The notes beneath the pieces were generated by a model that worked only from the letters and a program-made list of their open reading frames with translations, ran no database searches and was not told where the DNA came from. A stretch of 64,000 nt of DNA from NCBI GenBank assembly GCA_013146195.2, contig CM028379.1:92609401-92673400 (forward strand), read 5' to 3'. Of this stretch, positions 10,001 through 21,597 are shown piece after piece (positions within the stretch are counted from its first letter, which is position 1; each line of letters begins with the position of its first letter). The translations under genes and the position numbers were made by a program. Source of the stretch: Codonopsis lanceolata (taxonomy: Eukaryota; Streptophyta; Magnoliopsida; Asterales; Campanulaceae).

Positions 10001-13000
10001 TTAACGCACTGAATCTGGAAGCTGGGCTATAGAGTCATATGTCAAATACATGGGCACAGAATGAGCAACCGCAGCAAGCCTGTCCGCCACCCCATTAACC
10101 TCTCTAAAGACATGTTTAATATAACAAGTTCCCAAAAGCTTCTTACAATCGCTAAGCTCATAATCAAACTTCCAAGGAAAGCTTTGAATACCCAAAAGAC
10201 CCCGAGTTGCTACCAAAGAATTTGTTTCAACAAAAACAGCCTCCAATCGAAGCCGACGACAAAGAATTAAATCATCTCGCAACGCAAATATCTCAGCAAA
10301 AGTGTTCGTTCCTTGACCGTAAGAGGACGAAAACACACATACCAGACGACCCTGATGATTACGAATAATTCCACCTCCAGTGCAAACGCCATTCTTCGCA
10401 GACCCATCAGTATTCAGTTTAAAAGAAAGCTGAGGAGGAGGCTCCCACCTAACCCATATACCCCGACGGATCGGAACCGATTTAATCTGAATCCACTGAG
10501 CTTGAAGACCAAAAACACCCACAGAACAGGATGCCACTTTTGGAATGTAAATACTCATCATGTCGCATAAACCAGTCCAGATGCTTTTCAATATCGCCTC
10601 CCCCCTCATGGGGACATTATCATACACAACCTTACATCGAGCTTTCCAAAGCTCCCAACAACCTAGCATCACCGCCCTAACCTTACAAGCCCCAATCTGA
10701 TGCTTCACCGAAACTCCATCCAACCATATAGAGAAGAGATGAGGCATCGAAACATAATTATCAACCAGATAAAAACCGTTAGCTAACCTCTTCCAAACCA
10801 TCTTAGCTGTTTCAGAAAACAGGAACAAATGATCAATTGACTCCTGTCATGACATTGTTGACAACAGACACATTTGGAGACAATAGCTATATTCTTCGAA
10901 TGAAGACGTAGATAAACCGGAATAGCCCCATGTCTCAACTTCCAAATAAACCCACTAAGTTTTTGGGGAATCACCGCTGCCAAAACTTTCCAGCCCATGC
11001 AACCTTCGGCCAATGAGCACGAGAAAATCGCCAATGAGCCGATACTTGAAAAACCCCATTGTTGGTCCGACTATAAACTAGCATATCATCCCTATTATCG
11101 TTTAACCGAACCCTTTTTGCCAGTTCAAGATTATCCTCTGAAAGTAAATGAGCAAAGTGCTCCAAATGTGGCAAAGCATCCCGAACCCTAAGCCGAATAT
11201 CTATCGGTTTCGGACCTTCCAAAATAGTTCCACACCAGTTGCTTCCCCAAAAAGAAATATCTCCTTTCCCAACCAACCATCTACTACAGTTTGTAACCGC
11301 ATCTAGATGTCTGTAAATAGCCCGACTGACTGGAGACATAACCCCAAAGGATAGTGGCATAGAGTCTCCATATTTGGACATAGCAAATCTCGCCCAAAGA
11401 CTCTTCCCCTGAAGCACTGCCCAAGCAAGTTTAGCCTGTAACGAATCCATCACGTCTGATAGCGAACGGAGGCCTAAACCACCCTCCTCTATAGGCTGAC
11501 AAACTGTCTCCCAATCAACCCAGTACGTACGACTTTCCCCGTTGTTACCCCATAAAAAAACAGCCATAGCAGATTCCATACGAGCCAAAATGATCTTAGG
11601 AACACGAATGACAGATAACGTGTATATCGGGATATTACATAAAACTGAGCGAAGCAATGTAATCTTACCCCCAAAAGACAACAGATTAGCTTTCCACCCA
11701 TCAATTTTCCGAAGAATTTTTGTCACCAATCCCTCAAAATATTGCACCTTGATCCGACCATGAAAAAGAGGGATACCCAGATAAGTCAGTGGAAACGTCT
11801 TATGAGAGCAACCTGACAATACTTTAATTTGTCGAATTTGTCTACCGGAACTATGCTTTGACACATAAAAACCACTCTTCTCAAGGTTAATAAGTTGTCC
11901 CAAAGCTCCTTCGTAATCACTAAGCACCTTTCGCAAAGCTAGAATGGAGTTTTTGCTAGCATTGCAAAAAATAAACATATCGTCTGCATATAACAAATGT
12001 GAAATCACCAAACCTCCTCTTCCATGAAGATAAGGACGAATCTAACCACCTGCTATTCCAGCATTAAGATTACATGTAAGGACTTCCTGAGCAATGATAA
12101 TAATAACGGCGATAAAGGATCCCCTTGACGAAACCCCCGAGTAGACTTGAAAAATCCATAACTGTCCCCATTAACACGAATAGAATACCACACATTGTTC
12201 AGCAGCCTGAGAATAATAGCACAAAACTTGTCACTAAAGCCACATCCTTGTTGAGCTCTGAGAATAAAATCCCACTCAAGTCTATCATAAGCTTTTGACA
12301 TGTCAAGTTTAAAAACCACATTCCCTCCTCTCGCCCGAGTGTTAAACCGATGAACTAACTCATGCGCCAAAACAACATTTTCTTGAATACTCCTACCTTT
12401 AACGAAACCTATTTGTTCCATAGATATCAACCGAGGCAGAATACTACTCAGACGAACTGCTACTATTTTAGATATAACTTTGCCAGCAAACGAACATAGG
12501 CTTATAGGCCGAAAATCCTCCAATCCCGTAGGAACATCCACCTTCGGAATCAGCACAATGGAAGTGGTCGACAACCCCTTATGCATCGTCTTCCCCCTGA
12601 AAAAGGCTTGAATTGCTGCAATCATATCCACTTTAATAATCTCCCAACAAGTACTAAAAAACCAGCCTGTAAACCCATCAATTCCAGGGGCACTGTTAGG
12701 ATTTAAACCTTGTATGGCAGACCAGATTTCACCCTCCATAGGAATAGCTTCCAACAACACATTGTCTTGTTCACTCACAGTTCGGTGAAGATTCTGAAAA
12801 AGAGACTCATCCACCATATGATCGGAACGAGTGAACATACCAGAAAAGAAATTAGCAGCCCGATCTCCAATAACATTGTTGTCTGTACACCAAGACCCAT
12901 CGCCATTCTGGAGCTTAATGAAATTTTTCTGATTCCTATCCTTAAGACTAGCATGAAAGAAACTTGTATTTCTATCACCATCTGTCAACCATAATTGACA

Positions 13001-14029
13001 CGTTTTCTGCTGGAGCAACTCGGCATCCCACTGAACAAGCTGAGCAAGTTCCGCTTTAGCCACGGCCAAGGAAGATAAGGCACTATCTCCCCCCTGGAGC
13101 ATACAAACATCTTCTAAATAAAGAACCCTATCTTGCTGCTGAGCCAGCTTACGATGCACATTACCAAAAACCTCCCAGTTCCACCGTTTCAGTTCCTTAC
13201 GCAGAAAATGAAGTTTCCTATGTAAAACCTCCATCTCATCCCCAGCCACCGGCCAATTCCATTGGCTTCTGACAAAATCAAGAAAACCCGGATGGTCTAC
13301 CCACATACGCTGAAACCGAAAAGAACTTTTTGGTTTAGGAATAAACGAAAAACTCACAAGCAATGGAGAATGATCGGACATAACACGACTTAAATGTTCA
13401 ACTGAAGTTCGAGGATATTTATCCGAGTAATGCCCATTAAATAAAACCCGATCAATCCTTTGCCAAATTCTAGTACCATCTTCATGATTATTACACCAAG
13501 TGAATTTACTCCCCTCATAACCAGCCAGCCCCGCAGAAATCATAAAATCATTAAAATCATTCATTCCATAGAAATCATAGCCCACCCCTCCTAACTTTTC
13601 TTCTATATTTGCAATGATATTAAAATCCCCTCCAACTATCCATGGGTCCGTTAAAGTAGCTGCAATATTGGACAAATCCAACCATAAACTCTGCCTATCA
13701 ACTCGAGAACAAGCTGCATAAACAAAAGAGGCGATCAGACGGTCATCATTGGCCACCTTCAAAGCCACCGTGATTTGTTGCTTAGTGACATTAACAATAT
13801 CAATCTCAATACTTTCATCCCATAATAACCAAATATGAGTATTGATAGGATTTTGATGCATACAATTTTTATACTTCAAACGCTTAGCTATTCGATTAAT
13901 CCTCTCTCCGGGAATCTTGGGCTCCAAGAAAACACATAAAGCCGGTTTATGCTGCCCAATTAACACCTTTACATAATCAATCGATTCTTTATTACCAATC
14001 CCACGTATATTCCAAAGAAGAATCGACAT
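10001..14029 (-). pseudogene. LINE ORF2: AP-type endonuclease, reverse transcriptase, zf-RVT, RNase H; frameshifted
   Basis: The start at 14029 opens 658 codons. The endonuclease (about residues 1-230) shows LWNIRGIG, the catalytic GGDFN, RIDRVL and SDHSPLL. The RT begins with VLIPKV and FRPISLC, then GFVKGRSIQENV, FKLDMSKAYDR and RQGDPLSP. Just after RQGDPLSP (near 12100) a frameshift and a downstream stop break the frame. RT resumes at 12011 with LLYADD and TYLGIPL and runs to 10971. The zf-RVT module (PKLSGFIWKLRHGAIPV, then a Cys-rich tail) lies in a third frame at about 11034-10840. The plant-specific RNase H (KLNTDGSAKNG, then AEIFALRDDL) ends at 10001. The total of about 1340 codons is normal for a plant L1 ORF2. 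The enzyme would nick the target DNA and copy the RNA at the nick. Confidence 0.9.
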
Positions 14030-14118
14030 AAAAACTATTGATTGGATTGCATACCCGAGGCCTTAGCCTTACCACTCTTCGCCCTAGTGAGATGTACGTT
14101 ATCTTTTTCATACTTATT

Positions 14119-15158
14119 CTACTTAACCTTCTTACCCAGTTTAGAGCAATAATTCTGAAAATCTTTAACAGAAGTGCCCTGTTGATCTAAGTCTTTGATG
14201 TTGTCTAGCGAAGCTGCCCGAGCCAGCTTTGGAGCTTTCTTAGGAGCATTTAAATCATGGGATTTGGAGCCCTTTGGCATAGGCACACCTGCCTCCCCAC
14301 TATCATCAAGAGTAGCCAAAATGTCAAAGGGATTTTGAAGTAAAACCTCACCCTCCATAACTTCAGATTTAGTCTCGTTGCCAGGACCTTGTTGTTCAAC
14401 ATTTGATTGCCCACGGGTATTAGAAGTATCCAAACCAAGTTGCTCCTCCAACCTACTATCATCCGGATTTGGTATACTACGTTTCTCATCTCCATTAACC
14501 TGTGATGAAGGCTGTTCCTTGCCATTTACAATCTCCGAGTCCAAAACGACATGTCCCTCCTTTGTATCAACTGTACTGCGAATATTAGTGATTGGTGCCT
14601 CTCTAGGGGAAGCAGTAACATCTATAACCTCCGTCTCAATCACAAAACCTTTAGTATCCTTAGCACTGGAAGTAGAACCATTATTAAGAGGTTTTTTTAA
14701 AAATTTTACCGGTTGCCATTGGCGAGCACTTTCAGAAGCTAAAATCCCGGCTGATTGAGCAGACACCTTCTCCTTATTCTCTCCACCTGTTTGATGAACA
14801 GTATGATGTTGTTCTAAACCCGTCACATGTTTACCCTTATCCTCTGGTATTCTAACCATGCCTGGGATGAATTTGGACCTCTTTCTGCACTCCATAGCTA
14901 GATGCCCCAATAGACCACATCCTGAACAATAAGATATGTTTCCCTCAAATTCAAGACTTTGCCAAAAACCCTCCTCTTTGGACGTACCAAGCCACATGCG
15001 CGAAGGTAGCCGTTTGGAGACGTCCACTTCCACACAGATACGAGCGAACATCGGGTGAGTTAAAGATAAAGTCCTATCATCAGCTCGAAGAAAATTCCCA
15101 AGGCCATTGCCGATGCGTTGAAGATACGATACATTGAAGAAGGAGAGAGGTAAATGGT
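14119..15158 (-). pseudogene. LINE ORF1, 3' part: zinc-knuckle nucleic-acid-binding protein
   Basis: The C-terminal two thirds of ORF1, an RNA-binding chaperone that coats LINE RNA. Visible are the end of the DUF4283-like domain (SFFNVSYLQRIGNGLG, then a RICVEVDVSKRLP motif), one CCHC knuckle CSGCGLLGHLAMEC at 14928-14887, and a long polar, probably disordered tail. The apparent start 18 bases upstream lies within the inserted LTR. The true frame continues across the insertion to 16387, so this is not a separate gene. Confidence 0.87.
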
Positions 15159-16386
15159 TGTTGATCCTCATAGGTTATAGATTTGGTTGAGTCATCTTCT
15201 GATTCTATTGTACAGTGGCTAATAGGTCTGCGTACCGATTAGTGTGGCAACTGTCTTAGAATCAAGGTTGTTTAGAACTATTTTAGTGTTAGTTTAGACG
15301 CGTATAAGCAAGCTTCAACAGCAGCCTTGGAAGAACAGCAGACTTTGAAGTCTGCTCAAGAGTGAAAAATCAAGACTAGCCAAAACATGGAGTTATGTCT
15401 CATAAAGTCTTATCTAGATATTTTTCAAATATCTAGTCAAAATATCTTCATCGGATTTCATTCAAAAGAAGTCAACTACATACTGACAACTGTCCAGTCT
15501 GTCTCCTGAATCATGAAGACTGAAGACATTACCTCTTTTGGCTAAGAAGACTTTCACAGCTGCAACGCCTGCAACCTGAAACCTTACTCTCTTCAGGAAT
15601 GCCTTCTCTGCACACACTGCATCTCTGATGACTGTGCCACATACTTCCCCCAAAGCGACGAATTGCATTCAATGCAATAGAACGTTGGACACAGTTCCCT
15701 CTGCCTCAGTCCAACGATCCAAAAGATCTCTCTGGTATTTATTCAAGTTTTGAAGATCTGAAAACATAACTCTTGCGCATTAAACATTCAAGCTTCATCT
15801 TCAACACTCAAGCATTCAAGAGATCAAAAGGACAAGAACTAACACTTCACCAAACTTCCTGAAGCTGCAGATCTGCCAGTCTATACTCCTTTTTAGCTTC
15901 ATCTAGTTTGCTTTTAAAAACTGTTCTTTACTTTAGCACGTGAGAGAATAATTAATCATTGATTATTTCTCTCATCATTATACACTTGGTTGAAAACTTA
16001 TTTTGTACACGATCCATTAGAGATCTTACTTATAAACCTAGTGGATAAACAAGTGCACCTTTTAAAATCCAAAGCTAACCACTTTGGTAGTGGACGTAGT
16101 ACTATTCACAGTACGAATCACTTCTAAACTCTGTGTTTTGTCTGATCTGTTTCTATATCTCTATTAACTGCTGCTACTTATCAAAGACTTCTACTAAATC
16201 TGTGCTACTTAAGCAACCTACCAGTCTGTTCAGAATCTCCTTAGTTTTCCGCTGCATTAACACTTCTTGTAACATCTTTTTAAGAAATCATTCAGAAGTG
16301 TTTTGAAAAGTTTTTAATAAAAAGCAACTAGGCTATTCAACCCCCCCCCCCTTCTAGCCTAGATCGAGCCTATTTCGGGACCAACA
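15159..16386 (+). repeat. Solo LTR of a copia element, inserted in LINE ORF1
   Basis: 1228 bp beginning TGTTGATCCTC and ending GGGACCAACA, flanked by the perfect 5-bp duplication ATGGT (15154-15158 and 16387-16391). No internal region is present, so it arose by LTR-LTR recombination. Its 3' third shares segments with the Sirevirus LTR (ACGATCCATT, GTGGACGTAG, ATTCAACC followed by a C tract, CTTCTAGC), so it belongs to a related family. Confidence 0.93.
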
Positions 16387-16920
16387 ATGGTGTAACCGAA
16401 CCCAAACCGCCACCCTTGTGCTATCCCTCCGATATGCAAAATCTGGGGTCCAACGAAAGGACCGAAACATGCACCGTTGAATCATGTGGGATTCCTTTGA
16501 AAGTGCCCTCACCATATCATACGCTGACGAAAGATGCACCATTACGTGCCTAGGATCAAGAAGCCCAAGAATAAAATCCCTAGTAAGCCGCCATGATTTC
16601 GAGATATGTTCATGAATAACGTGCAGTGATTGTCTCCCCATCGAAAACTTGAGAATAACTGTATTTGTGAACTGAGCATGCGCGGCATCCATTTCGACTT
16701 GAGAGAACAACACGCCAGGATCATTCTCCACCGTTACAGCCTGCCTTGGAGGAATAGGTAGCTCACGAAGAACTGTTGTTTTGAACGGATGAATGCATTG
16801 AGGCTCCCCTTTGCTCTTCACAGCCTCCGCGAAAGATTTAGGTTCCGATCCCGCTCTATCCGTAGTAGGTTGATTAACCACCGAAGGAGGAATCCCCAGT
16901 GGCTCTAAGTCAGGCGGCAT
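16387..16920 (-). pseudogene. LINE ORF1, 5' part, interrupted by the solo LTR
   Basis: Starts MPPDLEPLGIPP at 16920, about 80 bp inside the LINE 5' end. It contains the SFAEAVKSKG motif common at ORF1 N-termini and most of a DUF4283-like domain (KSWRLTRDF, then RSFRWTPDFAYRRDSTR). The frame reaches the TSD ACCAT exactly in phase with the downstream half at 15153, so removing the insertion leaves ORF1 uninterrupted at that junction. At the time of that insertion this frame was apparently intact here. Confidence 0.88.
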
Positions 16921-17000
16921 GTTGAAGCCGACTAAACCCTAAAACGGAAGTGAAATAAATCGCACCACTAGTGTGTGAAATAGTGTGTGTTTTTAATTAT

Positions 17001-17016
17001 TCATAACCATTTACTT
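17001..17016. repeat. LINE target-site duplication, right copy
   Basis: Exact second copy of TCATAACCATTTACTT. Confidence 0.93.
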
Positions 17017-17505
17017 CTTACTGTTATAATCTTTACTATTCTTCTGCACATTGAATATTATGTTTCTCCAGATATTCAATTTTCCCACCCCCAAATACAA
17101 GTCAAATATTTTATACACGATCCATTGGATATTTCTATAATAGAACTAGTAGAAAATATAATGCACATTTAAATCCAAGGTTGACATGTCTTGGTGGTGG
17201 ACGTAGCACTCTTTATAGTGCGAACCATCTCAAAATACACGTGTTCCTCACTTATTATTTTATATTGTGTTCATTGTATTTACTTATTCCTTTGAGCAGA
17301 AAACTTAAGTAATCAGCTAAGTGTACTGGTAGTGCTTCACCAGCAAACTTAGCCTGTCTTCCTTACAAGTCTTCCGCTACTTCAATCTTCTTAATAGATT
17401 GCAAGTGCTTGTTCTAGGAATTATTACGAAAAGTTTTTAAAGTGTTAATAAGATATTCAATCCCCCCCCCCTTCTAGCTTATTATTGTGCCCTTTGGGAC
17501 TAACA
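17017..17505 (+). repeat. Sirevirus 5' LTR, second segment
   Basis: Continues the LTR to its end GGGACTAACA, two bases before the PBS. It contains a run of C near 17462, matched by C runs in the 3' LTR (about 27529) and in the solo LTR (about 16340). Confidence 0.9.
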
Positions 17506-17507
17506 AT

Positions 17508-17519
17508 TGGTATCAGAGC
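17508..17519 (+). other. Sirevirus primer-binding site
   Basis: TGGTATCAGAGC, complementary to the 3' end of initiator Met tRNA, two bases after the LTR end. Confidence 0.9.
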
Positions 17520-17574
17520 AAGACTCTCCTAAAACTAGTTTTTCCAATATTAACCTCTTGAGAGATAAGATCCA

Positions 17575-19340
17575 ATGGCACAAACACATTACATGCTACC
17601 TACGTCGAATGTGAACCATGTCCCAATATTGGACGAAGGTCATTTCGATGTTTGGAAGGACAAGATAATGCTTTTTATGAATTCTATTGACAACAGGTTA
17701 TGGAAGTGCGTGCTAGAAGGACGTCATGTACCAATGAAGCCAAATCTTCTGGAAACCGTTGGTGGAAATCCTCCAGAAGTTCCAAAGAAGAATCAGAATG
17801 GACCGAGGATGAAAGAAAACTAGTGGAGTTGGACAGTAAAGCTATTAACATCATTACAAGCTCACTAGGCCTAAGTACTTACCAACAAGTGATCCGGTGT
17901 ACGTATGCCAAAGAAATGTGGGAAGCTCTTGACGAATACTTGGAAGGAGACCAAGATACAAGAGACAACAGAAAGTACACCTTCATCCAGCAATTTGACT
18001 CTTTCAAAAAGGATCCCAAGAAGACTTTGAGACAAGCATACGATCGATTCAGCGAGGTAATAAATAGCTGCTTTTCTCTTGGTAAAACTTATGACAAGAA
18101 AGAAATGAACAAGAGATTTCTAGGCTTTCTAGGTAGTCTGTGGCATGTTAAGACCACCGCCATGAAGGAATCTAAAAACTTAAATTAAATGACTCTTCGT
18201 AGTCTTTATGCAAGTTTGAAGGTTTACGAGTTCGAAGTTAGTCAAGCTCTAGAGCAGGACAAACAGTTCAAAACTTTGTCCTTGCCTACCAGGGTACAAG
18301 AAGTAACTCCAGTTGAAGACAAACCCTCTACTTCCTCCAATGAAAATGATTTTCTTTCAGATGAACAATTTGTCATGTTTGTAAAACACTTTTAAAAATT
18401 TGCAAAATATGGAAGGAAGGACACACACCAGCAGCCTTTTAGAAAATCTACCGAAGGCCCATCTAACAATGAGCTTGTGTGTTATAACTGTAGAACACCT
18501 GGTCATTTTGCATCTAAATGTACGAAGCCAAAATTTGAAGCATACCGAAAACCTCCTTATAAGAAATTTCAAAAACAGAAAGGTATGCTGGCTGAAGACA
18601 TTAAAGAGAAACAAGTTGCTACATGGTTTGAGACGGATTTAGAAGAGGATGAGGACGATTATGAGCAAGCCAACATATGCTTAATAGCTCATGAATCAAG
18701 TCTCACCTATGACTCTGAACATGAAGTCGAAATCTCACCTAGTCCCTTCGTAAAAGGTGAGATCAACTGTGAAAGCTTCAGTAAGGAAGAACTGCTCAAG
18801 GATAATCAAGAAATGCTTAAGGAGTTCAACTCCTTCAGAGTAGCCTATGTAAAACTCGCAAAGAACTATGAAAAGCTTGCTACTGAGAAATCTCTGCTGG
18901 CAACTGAGATTCAAACTCTCAATAGTTGTCATCAGGAGAGTATCAAGCTAAAAAGAGAAAACAAATTCCTTTGTGACAAAATTGATTTCTTGACTGAGCA
19001 CATCAAAGGGCTAGACCTGGAGAAAATTGTCTTGCAAAAGACAATTGACTCCTGGAACACCTCTAAGGAAACCTTTGAAGGAATCCTCTCTAGCCATAAG
19101 TCAAGTGGAGATAAATCAGGCTTATGCTATAATGATGAGCCCGGCCTTGCATGCTCTTCTGTCACAGAGAGAGGTAAAACCTCCAAGACTGCTGATGATG
19201 CTTCCTTCTCTAAACAGACTTCGCCAACAAGGGTAAAAATGGACTTGGGTATACAAGTGTACCATATGTTTACCCCAAGGCTCACAAAGGGAAAGCCAAA
19301 GAGACTGCTTCTAATGAGAAGCTTGTTAAAGGAACGGTAG
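17575..19340 (+). pseudogene. Sirevirus gag with UBN2 domain, CCHC knuckle and coiled coil
   Basis: The start at 17575 gives an N-terminus with LDEGHFDVWKDKIMLFM, a DUF4219-like motif. Near 17800 a frameshift moves the frame, which then reads ERKLVELDSKAINII and MWEALDEYLEGD (UBN2). In-frame stops follow at 18186-18188 and 18393-18395. The knuckle CYNCRTPGHFASKC is at 18480-18521. Downstream is a long charged, Leu/Lys/Glu-rich segment (about 18750-19060) that looks like a coiled coil, as in Sirevirus Gags. Gag would form the particle; this copy cannot. Confidence 0.85.
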
Positions 19341-19419
19341 AGAAATCAAAATCAGTCGACAACAATTCTACTAAAGCAAAGTCTGCTGGCTACTGGTACC
19401 TGTCAAGTTTGTCTATGAA

Positions 19420-19653
19420 ATGGCCAAGACTCCCAAGCTAGTTGACAATAAACTTAAAGGGATTCTGTTGAATCCTTCTAAATCAATTAACACCAGACCA
19501 GCCAAGGCTAAGTCTGCTGGTAATAGATCAAGGAAGATTCACCAGAAACCCCTTAAGCCTACTGACAACAAGCAAGTTAAACCCAAGACTGCTATTGGAA
19601 AGAAGGAAAGTCACAAGCAGTCTACAGCAAAAGCTGATCACAGTCATCCATGA
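19420..19653 (+). pseudogene. Lys-rich gag-pol linker remnant
   Basis: A 77-codon open stretch of low-complexity Lys/Ser/Pro/Ala sequence between gag and protease, in a different frame from gag. It has no recognisable domain. Its position suggests the tail of Gag or the Gag-Pol linker after a frameshift. Confidence 0.45.
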
Positions 19654-19847
19654 AACTTTCATCTTTGTCATTCTTACAATTGTTTAGGCCATCTGGCCCC
19701 AGAATGGCTACTAAGATTCACACCAAAATCTGAGAGACCTAGTTCTGTCAAGGTTAGGTAGGTATAAGTCCCAAAAGGTTGCTAATCCTCAGGACCCAAA
19801 AGAAAATAAAGGGGACCTTGTTCCTTTGACTTTTTCAAGTCTGCTTC

Positions 19848-21398
19848 ATGGCTATAGATTCAAAAGATAAGGACATTTGGTACCTCGATAGTGGCTATTC
19901 AAGGCATATGACAGGGAACAGAAGTCTACTCTCAGATATAGCAGAAGCTTAAAGTCCTATGGTGATTTTTGGCGACAATGCAAGAGGGAAAACGATTGGG
20001 TATGGCTCAATCACTAGAGGAAGTCCCTCCATCAACAAAGTTTTTCTAGTGAATGGCTTAAAGCATAATCTTCTGAGCATATCTCAATTCTGCGACAAAG
20101 GTTTTATCTACCAATTCTCCTCCAACCAATGTCTCATCAAAGACCGTGAATCCTGCTCAACATTTCTGACCAGCAATAGACAAGGAAACATCTATGTCGT
20201 GGACTTAAACTTTCTAGGGAGATCCTCCAGTCTTTGTCTAGTTGCTAACAACATTCGTGACAACTATTGGCTTTGGCACAAGCGTCTCAGTCACCTCAAC
20301 TTCAAGTACCTCTCCAAGCTCTCCAAAGATGGGCTTGTTAAAGGTCTACCTACGGTGTCTGTCGACTACGACAGAAGTTGCAAAGCTTGCCAACTAGATA
20401 AACTCTCCAAGTCTTCCTTCAAGAGCAAGTTAGTCATGTCAACGACCAGACCTCTTCAACTTCTCCACATGGATCTCTTTGGACCAATCACAACCGTCAG
20501 TATCTCAGGAGACAAGTATACTCTTGTAGTAGTTGATGACTACTCTAAATTCACCTAGATCGAAAAAATGACTTCAGAGGATGAGACATATGATCTAGTC
20601 ACCGCCCTTTTCAGAAGACTTCAAACTCAAAAGCTTGAAGACATAAGTGACATCATATCAGACAACGGCACCGAATTCAAAAACAACAGTGTTGAAAGAT
20701 ATTGTGATGACCACGGGATCAGCCACAACTTCTCTGCTGCCGAAACTCCTCAACAAAATGGTGTAGCTGAACGGAAGAACAGAACACTCATTGAAGCAGC
20801 AAGAACTATGATGGCAGAAGCTAGACTTCCAAAATACATCTGGGCTGAAGCTGTCAATTCTGCATGTTTCACCCAGAATCGATTCCTGGTAAATAAATTT
20901 CATAATAAAACTCCATATGAAATATAGAGAGGAAGAGCCCCAAATATAGGATTTCTCAAAATCTTCGGCTGTAAATGTTTTATTCTATACAATGGAAAAG
21001 AATATAGAGGCAAATTTGATTCAAAATCAGACGAAGGAATTTTTTTGGGCTATTCCAATCATTCAAAAGCATTTCGCATATTTAACAAAACTTCATTGAA
21101 AATCTTAGAATATGTGCATGTTACTTTTGATGAATATGATTTATTAGAGCCACGAGTGGCTCCAAATGTTGCTGATGATTCTGATGATGTTCAGACAGGT
21201 ACAAATAAAGCTTCTACTTCTTCTTCACCTCAAAATCCTCCAACCGCAGACTCTTCAAGTTCTGCTAATCCAGCAACAGCAGACTTCAACTCTGCTGGTA
21301 CCTCTTCCAACCCTTCTGTTGACCCAGAACCTATCTCTTCTGTTCTACCCCCAAACACCTTTGTAGATCACTCACCCTTCTTGTTCATCAGAAAATGA
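19848..21398 (+). pseudogene. Sirevirus protease and integrase, with premature stops
   Basis: The protease active site is in DIWYLDSGYSRHMTG (DSG at 19887-19895), followed by a stop at 19949-19951. The frame continues with VNGLKHNLLSISQFCDKG. GAG-pre-integrase has HKRLSHLNFKYLSKLS and CKACQLDK (HHCC zinc module). The rve core shows HMDLFGPI, then ISDNGTEFKN and PQQNGVAERKNRTL, so the D, D and E of the DDE triad are readable. Stops at 20556-20558 and 20925-20927 fall where copia elements normally have Trp. The C-terminal part (KIFGCKCFILYN, GIFLGYS) is followed by a Ser/Pro/Thr-rich linker toward RT. Confidence 0.87.
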
Positions 21399-21597
21399 AG
21401 GTCTCAAAGATCCTATCTCTTCTGAACGTGATTTTGGTGAATCACCTTCTCTACCCTCTCCAGAATCTTTAAGGGAAGAACTCACCAGAAGTGATCTTCC
21501 TCCAGTTGTTATTGAAACAAGAGACCACCCCACCTCTCAAATTATTGGTGATCTCAACTCAGGAGTTCGTACGAGAAGTAGTGTTCAAAATGAGACT

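Larger units (their letters stand above)
9817..17000 (-). mobile_element. Full-length plant L1-type LINE nested in the Sirevirus 5' LTR
   Basis: A minus-strand non-LTR retrotransposon bounded by a perfect 16-bp TSD. It has a short 5' UTR (17000-16921), ORF1 (16920-14119, split by a solo LTR), ORF2 (14029-10001) with endonuclease, RT, zf-RVT and RNase H, a 3' UTR, and a short terminal A tract seen as T9 at 9815-9823. Without the 1233-bp LTR insertion and its extra TSD it is about 5.95 kb, the normal full length for plant L1. Both ORFs have breaks, so it is inactive. Confidence 0.93.

Noticed and set aside
12710..12994. Plus-strand frames across the LINE and antisense frames across the gypsy and Sirevirus genes
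   Set aside because: They overlap well-supported coding domains on the other strand or in another frame and show no domain of their own.
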